A stretch of 64,000 nt of DNA from Sideroxyarcus sp. (lineage in GTDB: Bacteria; Pseudomonadota; Gammaproteobacteria; Burkholderiales; Gallionellaceae), in the NCBI GenBank assembly GCA_030651895.1, contig JAUSBR010000011.1, positions 62,001-126,000 of the forward strand. The letters are read 5' to 3'. The notes under the pieces were generated by a model, which was given only the letters and a program-made list of their open reading frames with translations, did no database searches and was not told the DNA's origin. This document shows, in pieces, positions 9,240 through 19,561 of this stretch (positions are counted from its first letter, which is position 1; every line of letters starts with the position of its first letter). Both the position numbers and the translations under genes were made by a program.

Positions 9240-10004
9240 TCACGGAAATTCGTAGCCGAAGCCGCGCATCACCTTCTGCGCTCTCTCGCTCTTCAGGAAA
9301 ACGAGGAAAGCTTTGGCCGCTGCCGGATCTTTTGCACCGGCCAACAACACCGCGCTCTGGCGGATGGGGGTGTGCATCTCGGGCGGCACCAGCCACCAGG
9401 AACCGGAGCTCACCTTGCCGTCGCGCATCACCTGCGACAGCGGGATGAAAGCCAGCTCGGTCCTTTCGCTGGCGGCGAACCGATATGTCTCGATCACATC
9501 GTCGCCCTTGTCCAGTTTGCGTTGCATCGCGTTCCACATCGTCAGCTTGGTCAGCGTCTCTTTCGCCGCCACGCCGTAGGGCGAGTTGACCGGATTGGGA
9601 ATCGCCAGCAGGTTGAAGTTGCCACGATTAAGTACCAGTCCCTTGTCATCCACGAAACCGTCTTGCGCGCTCCACAGCACCAACCGTCCCGTGGTATAGA
9701 TGAAACGCGAACCGGTGACCGCCGTACCTTCCTGCATCATGCGCTTGGGCAGTTCTTCATCCGCCGAGAGGAACACATCGAACGCCGCGCCTTTTTTGAT
9801 CTGCGCATACAACTTGCCACTGGCCCCCGGTGTGACCTTCACCGCGTGTCCGCTTTCCTTCTGGAACAAGGGCACAAGGCGCTCCATGGGGGCGACAAAG
9901 TTGGACGCCACTGCGACGCTCACTTCGCCGGCCTGCACCGGCGAAGCCATCAGTCCGCACAACATCAATATGGCGGCGAACTCGTTACGCAATGGGATTT
10001 GCAT
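9240..10004 (-). CDS. modA: Molybdate ABC transporter substrate-binding protein ModA
   Basis: 254 residues. A signal peptide ends near SPVQA, and the mature chain begins with the ModA pattern VSVAVASNFVAPMERLVPLF. It continues with GASGKLYAQIKKGAAFDVFLSAD, a family hallmark that lines the oxyanion site. The ATG at 10004 has AGGAG six bases upstream. It binds molybdate or tungstate in the periplasm for an ABC permease, but modB and modC are not adjacent. I found no ModE box in the region upstream, in contrast to the TonB operon. Confidence 0.88.
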   Translation of the reverse strand: MQIPLRNEFAAILMLCGLMASPVQAGEVSVAVASNFVAPMERLVPLFQKESGHAVKVTPGASGKLYAQIKKGAAFDVFLSADEELPKRMMQEGTAVTGSRFIYTTGRLVLWSAQDGFVDDKGLVLNRGNFNLLAIPNPVNSPYGVAAKETLTKLTMWNAMQRKLDKGDDVIETYRFAASERTELAFIPLSQVMRDGKVSSGSWWLVPPEMHTPIRQSAVLLAGAKDPAAAKAFLVFLKSERAQKVMRGFGYEFP

Positions 10005-10132
10005 CTTCTGCTCCTGACTTGAATGGCTACCATGATAGCTCGCCAAGCGGCAAGTAGCGAAAGGTATAGGTCGTTTGGCATATTGACCGAGGGGTTTTGG
10101 GCGGGTACGGTTCACCCCACGACCATTCTGCA

Positions 10133-10167
10133 CCGACGATTTCCGCGCTATGGCTCAACATCGTCGG
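10133..10167. repeat. 8-bp inverted repeat between modA and a small membrane gene
   Basis: CCGACGAT and ATCGTCGG are separated by 19 bases in the divergent intergenic region 10005-10251. The two arms are a perfect match. It may be an operator or a weak hairpin; nothing else recognisable is in this 247-base gap. Confidence 0.4.
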
Positions 10168-10251
10168 CAGATACCGTTACACTTCGTCCGGGCTGTTCTG
10201 GATCTGCAGTCAGCGCCTCACCCCAAAATTCACTCATAAGGAGTCGCAGCA

Positions 10252-10401
10252 ATGAAAAGAAGCATCGGCGTACTGTTACTGGGCGCATGGCTCATCCTCA
10301 CCGGACTGGCACATCTGCTCCATTTCAGTTTCTCCGGCATGGGCACGGTCATGGCCATTCTTGCCACCGCCTCCGGAGTGATGATCATTCTGGGGCTGTA
10401 A
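10252..10401 (+). CDS. Small membrane protein, 49 residues
   Basis: An ATG at 10252 with a strong AAGGAG ribosome site (8 bases upstream) opens a 49-residue frame ending at TAA 10401. It begins MKRSIGVLLLGAWLIL. It has two hydrophobic stretches (about residues 5-22 and 31-49) separated by a short HLLHFSFSG turn, so it is probably a two-span inner-membrane protein. No family is recognised. It is followed 22 bases later by a lipoprotein gene on the same strand. Confidence 0.75.
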   Translation: MKRSIGVLLLGAWLILTGLAHLLHFSFSGMGTVMAILATASGVMIILGL

Positions 10402-10423
10402 GGACAGCGAAGCCGTTTTGCCG

Positions 10424-11485
10424 ATGAAGCGACCTTTCCTCATCCTTGTGCTTGTGCTGCTCGGCTGCAGCAAACCCGTTGTCACCGGCGACTGGAAGAA
10501 CGCGCCGGTCGATCCCATCAAGCCGGGAGCCATCGTGAAGCTCCGTGTCGCCTACGCGAACAATCCGCGTCTGGCGCGCTTCTCGCCGGACCATCTGCGC
10601 ATCGTGCTGGCTTCCGCCCAACTGACCATGTGGAAGAACTTCGGCACCTTCGTCGAGTTCACCGACATCACTGAGACCGGGGTCGAGCAGATGTTCGCGC
10701 TCATCCCGTCGCCGATACGGGCGGCGCGCGTCGAATCGATCTATGACTTCAAGTCCGGAACCGGTGACAGACGCATGCTGGCCGAGGGGATCAACAACAC
10801 GCTGACCGAACGCAAGACGAAACTGGAAGATGCGCTGACCTTTGCGGCGCCCTATCTGCCGGGTTCGCCGCCAAAGGACCTGATGGCGCTTTCCGAATCG
10901 CTGACGAAAGTGATGCTGGAAAGGCTGGAACAGTGGCGCCATGTCATGGCGGCCGACGGGGCGCCGGTACTCGATGCCTCGCCGTACAACGAATGGGTCT
11001 ACTGGGACACGCTGGGTTACGGCAACCTGCAATACGATCTGGTGCTGACCAACCAGTTCATCGCCAGCGCCGAGTACTACGGCGTCGACATCCATTCCGC
11101 GATCCGCGGCGGGGTGACGGTAGGCACCACTTCCTACAGCCGCAACAGCCCGTATGCTTCATATGTGTTTATGAGCACGTTCCCGTTCACGGACAATTCC
11201 GAGAACACGCGGCAGTTGCGTGACGGCGACTATTCTGAAGAATTGGCTGCAGAACTCGCTGGAGCCTATCTGGCACACGAGATCGGTCACCTCCTGTTCC
11301 AGCTCGGACACCCGTTCGGCCAAAAAGCATGCGCGATGAATCCGGTCAGCATGCTGCGTTTCCGCGAGTGGTACACCCAGATCAACGGCAAGGAATGTCC
11401 GATCGGCAGCCGCCCGGAAATGAGAGCCGGCGCGATTCCACCCTCGTTCAACGGGGACTGGCTGAAGTTGACGCCTGCACCATAG
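10424..11485 (+). CDS. Lipoprotein with zincin HEXXH motif, putative metalloprotease
   Basis: 353 residues from ATG 10424. It begins with a lipoprotein signal peptide with lipobox LLGC (Cys 14). Near the C terminus HEIGH (residues 285-289) is followed by LLFQLGH, giving HEXXH with a third His seven residues later, close to but not exactly the metzincin spacing. MNPVSMLRF follows, resembling a met-turn. It is probably a membrane-anchored zinc protease acting in the periplasm; I know no close family. An alternative start at 10418 adds two residues. Confidence 0.8.
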   Translation: MKRPFLILVLVLLGCSKPVVTGDWKNAPVDPIKPGAIVKLRVAYANNPRLARFSPDHLRIVLASAQLTMWKNFGTFVEFTDITETGVEQMFALIPSPIRAARVESIYDFKSGTGDRRMLAEGINNTLTERKTKLEDALTFAAPYLPGSPPKDLMALSESLTKVMLERLEQWRHVMAADGAPVLDASPYNEWVYWDTLGYGNLQYDLVLTNQFIASAEYYGVDIHSAIRGGVTVGTTSYSRNSPYASYVFMSTFPFTDNSENTRQLRDGDYSEELAAELAGAYLAHEIGHLLFQLGHPFGQKACAMNPVSMLRFREWYTQINGKECPIGSRPEMRAGAIPPSFNGDWLKLTPAP

Positions 11486-11629
11486 GTACAAACAGAGTCG
11501 CCCCCCTTTTTCTGGATGGGGAATTGCAGTTTCGACCTCCAGCTCCGGCCATCTCCACACCCGCATCAGGCTTGATTGTTCCCCGCAGCAGGATGAAAAT
11601 CCCAGCATCTGCCCGATTCGGTTACTGCC

Positions 11630-12247
11630 ATGGAACTGAACGATCCGATACTGAAGGTTCTCTATGCGTACACCAAGGCGTTGTCGGTCGCTCTGGGTTA
11701 CCGCGATCAGTTGACGCGCCTGCACTCCGAGCGGGTGCGCGACCTTTCTGCAGCGATCGGCATCTGCAGTGGATTGTCCGAAAGCCAGCTGGAAGCCCTG
11801 AAGATCGCGGCATCATTCCACGATATCGGCAAGATCGGTATCCCCGACCACATCCTGCTGAAACCTTCAGCTTTCACTGCGGAGGAGTGGGGGCAGATGA
11901 AGAAGCATTCCGAGATCGGTGCAGAGATCATCGCGGCGACCGAGATCGATGGCGCACACCAGGCCTCGGTAGTGATCCGCCACCATCATGAACACTTCGA
12001 CGGCTCCGGTTATCCGGACGGTCTCGAGCGCGAGAATATCCCGATCTGCGCCCGTATCATCTCCATCGCCGACAGCTACGATGCCATGACCGTCACCAGG
12101 ACATACCACAGCGCCAAACCCCACCCGGAGGTGATAGAGATCATGCGCAAGGAGATCGGGATCAAACACGACCCCGCGCTGATGGATATCTTTTACGAAG
12201 TCATCGAATCAGGCGAATTCAGCCCGATCAAGGGCCGATCAGCGTAG
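11630..12247 (+). CDS. HD-GYP domain protein, putative c-di-GMP phosphodiesterase
   Basis: 205 residues, essentially a stand-alone HD-GYP domain. It has HSERV near residue 31, HDIGK (about 64-68), HHHEHFDGSGYPDGL (about 119-133) and IISIADSYDAM. These include the metal ligands and the GYP triplet of c-di-GMP hydrolases. No receiver or sensor domain is attached, so it probably acts with a partner. The 3' end overlaps by nine bases the 3' end of the oppositely oriented last gene of the nif operon. Confidence 0.92.
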   Translation: MELNDPILKVLYAYTKALSVALGYRDQLTRLHSERVRDLSAAIGICSGLSESQLEALKIAASFHDIGKIGIPDHILLKPSAFTAEEWGQMKKHSEIGAEIIAATEIDGAHQASVVIRHHHEHFDGSGYPDGLERENIPICARIISIADSYDAMTVTRTYHSAKPHPEVIEIMRKEIGIKHDPALMDIFYEVIESGEFSPIKGRSA

Positions 12248-12505
12248 TGCGCCGATGTAGCGACCGCTATCTTTGTTCTCTTCGATCTTGGTGGTTGCGG
12301 CAGGTGTGTCGAGCAGGCCGAACTGGTTCATCAGCTGGATGACGACGAGCACCAGTTCCGGATCGTCGGCATTGCTGAGTTCTTTCAGGGTGAGTTCGGC
12401 GTAGCCCAGGTCGCCGCTCATTTTGACCAGGTCCAGATTGGTCCCCGTTTTTTTTGCCAATACCTTTAACTTGGCCAGTAAGGCCAAGGTTGCTGGATCA
12501 AGCAT
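12239..12505 (-). CDS. Small nif-linked protein of unknown function (88 aa)
   Basis: 88 residues, soluble and rich in Leu, Lys and Asp, with no Cys or His clusters. It begins MLDPATLALLAKLKVLAKK. It is the last gene of the nifHDKT-ferredoxin-nafY operon, 84 bases after the DUF6129-like gene. I do not recognise it. Its position suggests a nitrogenase accessory role. It converges on the HD-GYP gene and overlaps it by nine bases, with no terminator between. Confidence 0.7.
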   Translation of the reverse strand: MLDPATLALLAKLKVLAKKTGTNLDLVKMSGDLGYAELTLKELSNADDPELVLVVIQLMNQFGLLDTPAATTKIEENKDSGRYIGALR

Positions 12506-12589
12506 GCTTAAGCTCCCGTTTTTTTGCTTTTATTATTTTCGTTATGCAAGCGTTTTAGTTATAAACGATTCCCCCTAAAACTCTTTTGA

Positions 12590-12862
12590 TCACTCTTCAT
12601 CCACTTGCGCCAGCACGACACCGATGGCTTGTTCCATATCCTGGGTCAGGCTCAGGCAGTGTTCGCCGCCGCCCACCAGATAGACGTTGAACTTCCCGCC
12701 CTGCAACGCAGGCGGCAGACGTGCGGGCATGTCATCGTCGTTGCAGAAGGTGAAACGCAGATCCGGCCAGCTCTTCTTCAACGACTCCAGCGTGTCATCG
12801 TTCAGCGTGCCGATGGAAGTGGCCGCATCGGCGATCTGCTGCAATGTGGCGACGGAAAGCAT
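12590..12862 (-). CDS. Nif-cluster small protein (DUF6129-like)
   Basis: 90 residues from ATG 12862 (MLSVATLQQIADAA). The centre reads PDLRFTFCNDDDMP and the end LYLVGGGEHCLSLT-like (YLVGGGEHCLSLTQD). This matches my memory of a small family found only in nif clusters and now numbered DUF6129; the name should be checked. The start is two bases after the nafY stop, so it is co-translated with nafY. The function is unknown; conserved acidic residues and Cys/His could bind a metal. Confidence 0.8.
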   Translation of the reverse strand: MLSVATLQQIADAATSIGTLNDDTLESLKKSWPDLRFTFCNDDDMPARLPPALQGGKFNVYLVGGGEHCLSLTQDMEQAIGVVLAQVDEE

Positions 12863-12864
12863 GA

Positions 12865-13575
12865 TCAGTCTTCCTCGGTGTCGGCGAAGCGGCTCAGCGA
12901 TTTGGCTTCCACGCCGAGTATCTTGGCGAGCCAGGGCGGCGGTGCGTCGAGCACAGCTTGCAGGCGTTGCAGCGCGATGCTGGCTTTGCCGCCTTCCGGC
13001 GCTTTCACGGGATGGATGTTGGCGCGCACGGCCTTGGCCGCTGCCGGCCCGCCGATGGATTGCACGTAGACGATCTGGCAATCCTTGATCAGATTGGCGC
13101 GCGCGACGTTCTTGTCTTCAGCGTCGTCAGCAAGACTGGTGGAACGGATCTCGATCAGGCGTATGTCTTCGGGCCCGACCTGATAGATGAGGAAACGAGG
13201 GCAGGAACCGAAGTGACCGTCCAGGTTCTCCTCGGTGTTCGACGCCACCGCCACGCGCAGACTGCCGGGCATGTCGCCATCCTTGTAGACGGACAGCGGC
13301 GGCAGATCTTCGGCATCGGCAGATTGGCCCCACAGATGGCGCACCGCCAGTTTGATCGAGGCGCTATCCATGTCCGGATCGACCGTCTCTTCGCCGGAGA
13401 GGATGAGCTTGATGTCGGCCACGGTCACCTTGGCGAGTTTCTCTTCGGTGATCGGCAGGCCGAGGTTGTCCCCCAGCTTGGCCGCGAAGGCACCCGCATT
13501 CACATCGGCGAGGACGCGCGCGGCTTGCGCGATGCGCAGTGCGGCGGCTTTGGTGATGACGGTGGTGGTAGTCAT
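12865..13575 (-). CDS. nafY: Nitrogenase cofactor carrier NafY (NifX-like C-terminal domain)
   Basis: 236 residues from ATG 13575 with an AGAGG site. An N-terminal helical domain (about 1-95) precedes a NifX/NifB-C-type cofactor-binding domain (about 105-215, VAVASNTEENLDGHFGSCPRFLIYQV). NafY binds FeMo-cofactor and apo-dinitrogenase and is encoded just after nifHDKT in A. vinelandii; the two-domain form here fits NafY better than the single-domain NifX. His in LDGHFGSC is a likely ligand. A ferredoxin gene lies upstream, across a palindromic repeat. Confidence 0.88.
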   Translation of the reverse strand: MTTTTVITKAAALRIAQAARVLADVNAGAFAAKLGDNLGLPITEEKLAKVTVADIKLILSGEETVDPDMDSASIKLAVRHLWGQSADAEDLPPLSVYKDGDMPGSLRVAVASNTEENLDGHFGSCPRFLIYQVGPEDIRLIEIRSTSLADDAEDKNVARANLIKDCQIVYVQSIGGPAAAKAVRANIHPVKAPEGGKASIALQRLQAVLDAPPPWLAKILGVEAKSLSRFADTEED

Positions 13576-13608
13576 ATCGATACCTCTTGTTTTTTCAACA
13601 CCCCCAAG

Positions 13609-13674
13609 CCGTTCGGCCTGAGCTTGTCGAAGGCTATTTGTCCGCTCACCCTTCGACAGGCTCAGGGCGAACGG
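13609..13674. repeat. Palindromic intergenic repeat (GTTCG...GAACG family), copy 1
   Basis: Two inverted arms: one begins CCGTTCGGCCTGAGCTTGTC and the other ends GGCTCAGGGCGAACGG. They fold into a long imperfect hairpin between the nafY and ferredoxin genes. Related copies are at 38787-38871 and 62082-62140. In frame on the minus strand such copies read FALSLSKG. Confidence 0.85.
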
Positions 13675-13682
13675 AAATTTTG

Positions 13683-13883
13683 TTACGCTGCGATCTGCGT
13701 GATGCAACCCTTGATCGGGCAGACCTTCACGCACTGAGGCTTGTCGAAATCGCCTTCGCACTCGGTGCATTCGTTGGCGTTGATGACGTACACGCCCTTC
13801 TTCACGCTGATGGAAGCCGTGGGGCAATCTGCCACGCAATCGTCGCAACCGGTGCACAAGTCAGCATTGATCTTATATGCCAT
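13683..13883 (-). CDS. 2[4Fe-4S] ferredoxin
   Basis: 66 residues with two cluster motifs. The first is [12 protein letters not shown]. The second is [18 protein letters not shown], with the extra residues between second and third Cys typical of nif-linked FdxN-type ferredoxins. It is a likely low-potential electron carrier to NifH or to cofactor synthesis. It sits between nifT and nafY in the nifHDK operon and has a good AGGAG site. Confidence 0.93.
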   Translation of the reverse strand: MAYKINADLCTGCDDCVADCPTASISVKKGVYVINANECTECEGDFDKPQCVKVCPIKGCITQIAA

Positions 13884-13901
13884 GATAATTCTCCTAGTCG
13901 T

Positions 13902-14123
13902 TTATTCCGCAGCATCCAGACGCTTGGCGCGCAACGAGATCGGCAACCGGGCCGGAGCCGGCTGCGGCTCGATGTAATACGTGCCGCCGTTGTTCAGCTT
14001 GATCTCGCCGCCCCACTTCTCCGGGGTGTCGAACTCCATCGAAACGATGGCGTCCTCGAGGTCGCGCTTGGGCAGGTAGAACACGTACGCACCTTTGCTG
14101 CCTTGGATCATGATGTTTGCCAT
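13902..14123 (-). CDS. nifT: NifT/FixU protein
   Basis: 73 residues from ATG 14123, preceded by AAGGAG five bases upstream. The pattern MxIMIQGSKGAYVFYLPKRDLEDAIVSME with GGEIKLNNGGTYYIE is diagnostic of NifT/FixU, a small protein of unclear role encoded right after nifK in most diazotrophs. It follows nifK by 98 bases, a gap holding a 13-bp perfect inverted repeat. Confidence 0.93.
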   Translation of the reverse strand: MANIMIQGSKGAYVFYLPKRDLEDAIVSMEFDTPEKWGGEIKLNNGGTYYIEPQPAPARLPISLRAKRLDAAE

Positions 14124-14159
14124 TGCAACTCCTTGAGTTGCAGTTCTGAGCGACGGGTT

Positions 14160-14200
14160 CTGAGTGCTGAGTAAAACCGCCATACCCACTCAGCACTCAG
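14160..14200. repeat. 13-bp perfect inverted repeat between nifK and nifT
   Basis: CTGAGTGCTGAGT at 14160-14172 and ACTCAGCACTCAG at 14188-14200 are exact reverse complements around a 15-base loop. No T-run follows on the minus strand. It sits in the nifK-nifT gap and could set the lower level of downstream genes by partial termination, or protect the upstream nifHDK message. Confidence 0.8.
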
Positions 14201-14221
14201 TCCTCGCTACTCAGTCCTGCC

Positions 14222-15790
14222 TTAACGCACCAGGTCGTGGTTGTAGTCCGTCGTCCCCATACCGCGGGTCTCTTCGTCCAGACGCTCCAGCACTGCATTG
14301 GTCAGTGTGGTGAGCATCTGCATGGCACCCTCATAGCCCAGTGTGGTGGCGCGATGCAGGTGGTGACGATCGAAGATCGGGAAGCCGATACGGATCAGCG
14401 GAACCTCGAACTCTTTGCCCTTGGCCAGCGTGTCGCGCTGGATGAACTTGCCGTAGGAGTTGCCGATCATGAAGTCCGGCTTCTCGGTCAGCACCAGCGA
14501 ACGGAAGTGCCACAGGTCGGCACCCGCGAACAACTGGGTGTTCTTGCCGTAGGGGCTCTCGTCCAGCATCGCTTTCATGGCCTTCGTCCACTTCTTGCTG
14601 CCGTTGTTGCACAGCACGTGCAGCGGCTCGATACCCAGCTCCATCAGGAACTTGGTCATGCCCAGCGTGAAGTCGGGATCACCGTACAGGCTGATCTTCT
14701 TGCCGTGCAGCCAGGTGTGGCTGTCGGTCATCATGTCGACGAAGCGGCCGCGCTCTTTCAGCAATGAGGGCGGGATCGCCTTGCCGGTGACTTCGGACAC
14801 TTTCATCAGCCATTCGTCGGTCCACTCCAGACCCATCGGGATGTTCAGCTTCGGCACTTCATGCTTCCATGTGGTGTCGAGGAACTTCTTGGTCTTTTCC
14901 AGCTGCATCGGCTGCATCAGGAAAGTGGTGGTCGCGTTCGGTGCGTCCTTGATCTCGTCCTGGGTCGTGCCGCCGGCGTACATGCGGAACTGGCCGTCAG
15001 CCGGTGTATCCAGCACTTCGGTTGGATCGCTCAGCATGGTGTGCGCAACGCCCATCTCGTCCAGCATGCGATGGATGACGCGGTAGTTGCCGAGGTAAGT
15101 CTCGAAACCGGGAACGATGTTGATCTTGCCGTTCTTGCCCGGAACCTTATCGTCCATGCTGTTGCGGGTGAAGTAACCGATGATGCCTTCGAACATATTG
15201 TCCCAACCGGTGACGTGCGAACCCACGAAAGACGGGGTGTGCGCGAACGGAACAGGGTAGTCCTCGGGGATGTTGCCGGCCTTCTTGGTGTTGCGGATGA
15301 AGGCGTTCAGGTCGTCACCGATAACTTCGGCCATGCAGGTCGTGGATACGGCGATCACGTCCGGCTTGTAGATGGCGCGGCAGTTTTCCAGACCGTCGAT
15401 CATGTTCTTCTGACCGCCGAACACGGCTGCGTCTTCAGTCATGGAGTCGGAAACACAGGAGACCGGCTCGCGGAAGTGACGATTGAAGTAGGTGCGGAAG
15501 TAAGCCACGCAGCCTTGCGAACCGTGCACGTAGGGCATGGTCTTCTCGAAGCCCAGTGCGCACAACACCGCACCCAGGGGTTGGCAGGCCTTGGCCGGAT
15601 TGACGGTCAACGCTTCGCGCTTGAAGTTGAGTTCGCGGTACTCCATCGTGGTGGTCCACTTGAAGGTCTCGGCGATCTTGTCGGCTTCATGGCGCTCTTC
15701 GAAAGAGTTCTGTTTGTTGGTCAGCGATTCCTTGTACTCGTCCTGACGGAACAATGGATAACAGGGTTTGATGTCATCAGCTTGTTGCAT
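14222..15790 (-). CDS. nifK: Nitrogenase molybdenum-iron protein beta chain
   Basis: 522 residues, normal for NifK. The P-cluster Cys regions are present: NPAKACQPLGA, HGSQGCVAYF and STTCMAEVIGDDL. The C terminus carries the NSYGKFIQRDT and YEGAMQMLTTL regions. Start ATG 15790 has an AAGGAG site. It forms the alpha2-beta2 dinitrogenase with NifD. It lies 84 bases after nifD in a gap with a short GGGCGG/CCGCCC hairpin. Confidence 0.99.
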   Translation of the reverse strand: MQQADDIKPCYPLFRQDEYKESLTNKQNSFEERHEADKIAETFKWTTTMEYRELNFKREALTVNPAKACQPLGAVLCALGFEKTMPYVHGSQGCVAYFRTYFNRHFREPVSCVSDSMTEDAAVFGGQKNMIDGLENCRAIYKPDVIAVSTTCMAEVIGDDLNAFIRNTKKAGNIPEDYPVPFAHTPSFVGSHVTGWDNMFEGIIGYFTRNSMDDKVPGKNGKINIVPGFETYLGNYRVIHRMLDEMGVAHTMLSDPTEVLDTPADGQFRMYAGGTTQDEIKDAPNATTTFLMQPMQLEKTKKFLDTTWKHEVPKLNIPMGLEWTDEWLMKVSEVTGKAIPPSLLKERGRFVDMMTDSHTWLHGKKISLYGDPDFTLGMTKFLMELGIEPLHVLCNNGSKKWTKAMKAMLDESPYGKNTQLFAGADLWHFRSLVLTEKPDFMIGNSYGKFIQRDTLAKGKEFEVPLIRIGFPIFDRHHLHRATTLGYEGAMQMLTTLTNAVLERLDEETRGMGTTDYNHDLVR

Positions 15791-15845
15791 TTTTATCTCC
15801 TTAGCCGCACTGCCAATTTGCAGATGCCGGCACAGATTGATAGAT

Positions 15846-15865
15846 GGGCGGCGTCGCCACCGCCC
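15846..15865. repeat. Short GC hairpin between nifD and nifK
   Basis: GGGCGG (15846-15851) and CCGCCC (15860-15865) flank an eight-base loop in the nifD-nifK gap. A hairpin here could stabilise the upstream message. Confidence 0.5.
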
Positions 15866-15874
15866 GCTTGTTTC

Positions 15875-17350
15875 TTACGCTGCCTTCTTTTCCGTTTCGG
15901 AATCAGCCTTCTTCAGCCACGGTGCCTGCATCTTGCCCCAGCACGGGTTGTTCAAAGTCATGTCCATGTCGCGGGCAAAGATGGCGAAGCCGTCGTAGCC
16001 GTGGTACGGGCCGGAATAGTCCCAGCTGTGCATCTGGCGGAAAGGAACACCCATCTTTTGGAAGATGAACTTTTCCTTGATGCCGGAACCGACCAGGTCT
16101 GGCTTGACGCGTTTGACGAACTCCTCGAACTCGAAGCCGGTGACATCGTCGTACAGCAGTGTCGCGTTGCCCATATCCTTGATGGTGCGGTCGTAGTCGT
16201 CGCCGTGGGCGAACTCGTAACCGGTACCGACCACTTCCATGCCCAGGTCTTCATAGGCACCGATCACGTGACGCGGACGCAGACCACCCACGTACAGCAT
16301 GACGCGCTTGCCTTGCAGACGCGGCTTGTACTTGTCGATCACGGCTTGCATCAGCGGCTGGTACTTGGCGATGACGCGCTCGGCACCTTCCTTGATCTTG
16401 TCGTCGAACTTCGCGGCGATGGCACGCAGCGACTCGGCAACCTTGGTCGGGCCGAAGAAGTTGTATTCCATCCAGGGGATGTTGTACTTCTCTTCCATGT
16501 GGCGCGCGATGTAGTTCATCGAACGGTAGCAGTGGATCAGGTTGACCTTGACATAAGGTGTCTTCTCCATCTCGGCGATGGTGCCGTCACCGGACCATTG
16601 CGCGACAACGCGCAGACCCATCTCTTCCAGCAGGATGCGGGAAGACCAGGCGTCGCCGCCGATGTTGTAGTCGCCGATCACGGCCACGTCGTACGGTGTG
16701 GACTCGAACGCCTTGCCATCACGGCGCGGCAGAACCCAGTCACGGATCGCATCGTTGGCGATGTGGTGACCCAGCGATTGCGACACGCCGCGGAAACCCT
16801 CGCAGCGCACCGGCACGACCGGCTTGTCGATCTCTTTGGCGGCTTTCTTGGAAACGGCCTCGATATCGTCACCGATCAGACCGATCGGGCACTCGGATTG
16901 CACGGAGATACCTTTGTTCAGCGGGAACAGCTGCTCGATCTCGCCGATCAGTTTGGCGAGCTTCTTGTCGCCGCCGAACACGATGTCCTTTTCCTGGAAA
17001 TCGGAAGTGAAGTTCATCGTGCCGAAGGTGTTCACGCCGGTGGTGCCGACGTAGTAGTTACGGCGACCGGCGCGGGAATACTGACCGCAACCGACCGGGC
17101 CGTGGGAAATGTGGATCATGTCCTTGATCGGGCCCCACACCACGCCTTTGGAACCGGCGTATGCGCAACCGCGAATGGTCATCACGCCCGGCAACGATTT
17201 GCGGTTGGAGGTGATGCACTTCTTGGACTGTTCGATCGAGTGATCATTGACGGCGAGGTGTTTCTCGCGGTCTTTCTTTGCTTTCTCTGGATAAACCTCA
17301 AGCACCTCCTGAATCAGGGCCTGGGTTTCTTCGCGTGTTAATGCTGTCAT
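15875..17350 (-). CDS. nifD: Nitrogenase molybdenum-iron protein alpha chain
   Basis: 491 residues. P-cluster ligands are in [19 protein letters not shown] and [11 protein letters not shown]. The FeMo-cofactor Cys is in [11 protein letters not shown], and the cofactor His is in [15 protein letters not shown]. All key residues are present and the alpha-subunit is of the Mo type. It has an AGGAG site before ATG 17350 and follows nifH by 106 bases. Confidence 0.99.
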   Translation of the reverse strand: MTALTREETQALIQEVLEVYPEKAKKDREKHLAVNDHSIEQSKKCITSNRKSLPGVMTIRGCAYAGSKGVVWGPIKDMIHISHGPVGCGQYSRAGRRNYYVGTTGVNTFGTMNFTSDFQEKDIVFGGDKKLAKLIGEIEQLFPLNKGISVQSECPIGLIGDDIEAVSKKAAKEIDKPVVPVRCEGFRGVSQSLGHHIANDAIRDWVLPRRDGKAFESTPYDVAVIGDYNIGGDAWSSRILLEEMGLRVVAQWSGDGTIAEMEKTPYVKVNLIHCYRSMNYIARHMEEKYNIPWMEYNFFGPTKVAESLRAIAAKFDDKIKEGAERVIAKYQPLMQAVIDKYKPRLQGKRVMLYVGGLRPRHVIGAYEDLGMEVVGTGYEFAHGDDYDRTIKDMGNATLLYDDVTGFEFEEFVKRVKPDLVGSGIKEKFIFQKMGVPFRQMHSWDYSGPYHGYDGFAIFARDMDMTLNNPCWGKMQAPWLKKADSETEKKAA

Positions 17351-17412
17351 TTCATTCTCCTAAATTGACCCACTAATCTGTGGCGTCCGTCAGAGTTTCA
17401 TTTCGGTGAGGC

Positions 17413-17440
17413 TGGCGGACCGGACAATGCCGACCCGCCA
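17413..17440. repeat. Hairpin in the nifH-nifD gap
   Basis: TGGCGG (17413-17418) pairs with CCGCCA (17435-17440), and an inner CGG/CCG can extend the fold. Many diazotrophs have a stem-loop here that raises nifH transcript over nifDK; that role is inferred by position. Confidence 0.55.
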
Positions 17441-17456
17441 CTCTCAAGCCCTTTTA

Positions 17457-19349
<1,893 letters not shown>

Positions 19350-19561
19350 TCACAACGAGCTTTACCGAAACCGTATTACCTGAGAAACCGGATGAACAGC
19401 CATCCGTGAAAATTTAGGTCGCCCTATACAGATCAGGCAGAGTAATGCACGCACTAACATCATGAAAGTCATAGACAACATTGACAAGCCATCTGACTTT
19501 AGGCGACATTGCCGCTCTATAAAACTGTTTTCTAATTTTTTAGGCTTACTCGGAGTTTCTT
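19350..19561. other. Intergenic region, no gene seen
   Basis: 212 bases between draT and an AT-rich orphan gene. Base composition drops from GC-rich to AT-rich around 19440. I see no coding sequence, promoter or terminator I could support; it may be the left flank of an insertion. Confidence 0.4.

Noticed and set aside
10005-10251. Search for a ModE box upstream of modA
   Set aside because: No CGTTAT-N12-ATAACG-like pair was found; the only CGTTAC there has no matching second half.
12865-13857. A 330-codon frame that extends nafY upstream through the repeat and across the ferredoxin gene
   Set aside because: The added residues are a shifted frame of the ferredoxin and repeat translation; ATG 13575 has a ribosome site and matches the family start.
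14861-17341. A very long plus-strand open frame antisense to nifD and nifK
   Set aside because: It is a shadow of strong codon bias in nifDK on the other strand; its residues are low in family character and it has no ribosome site.
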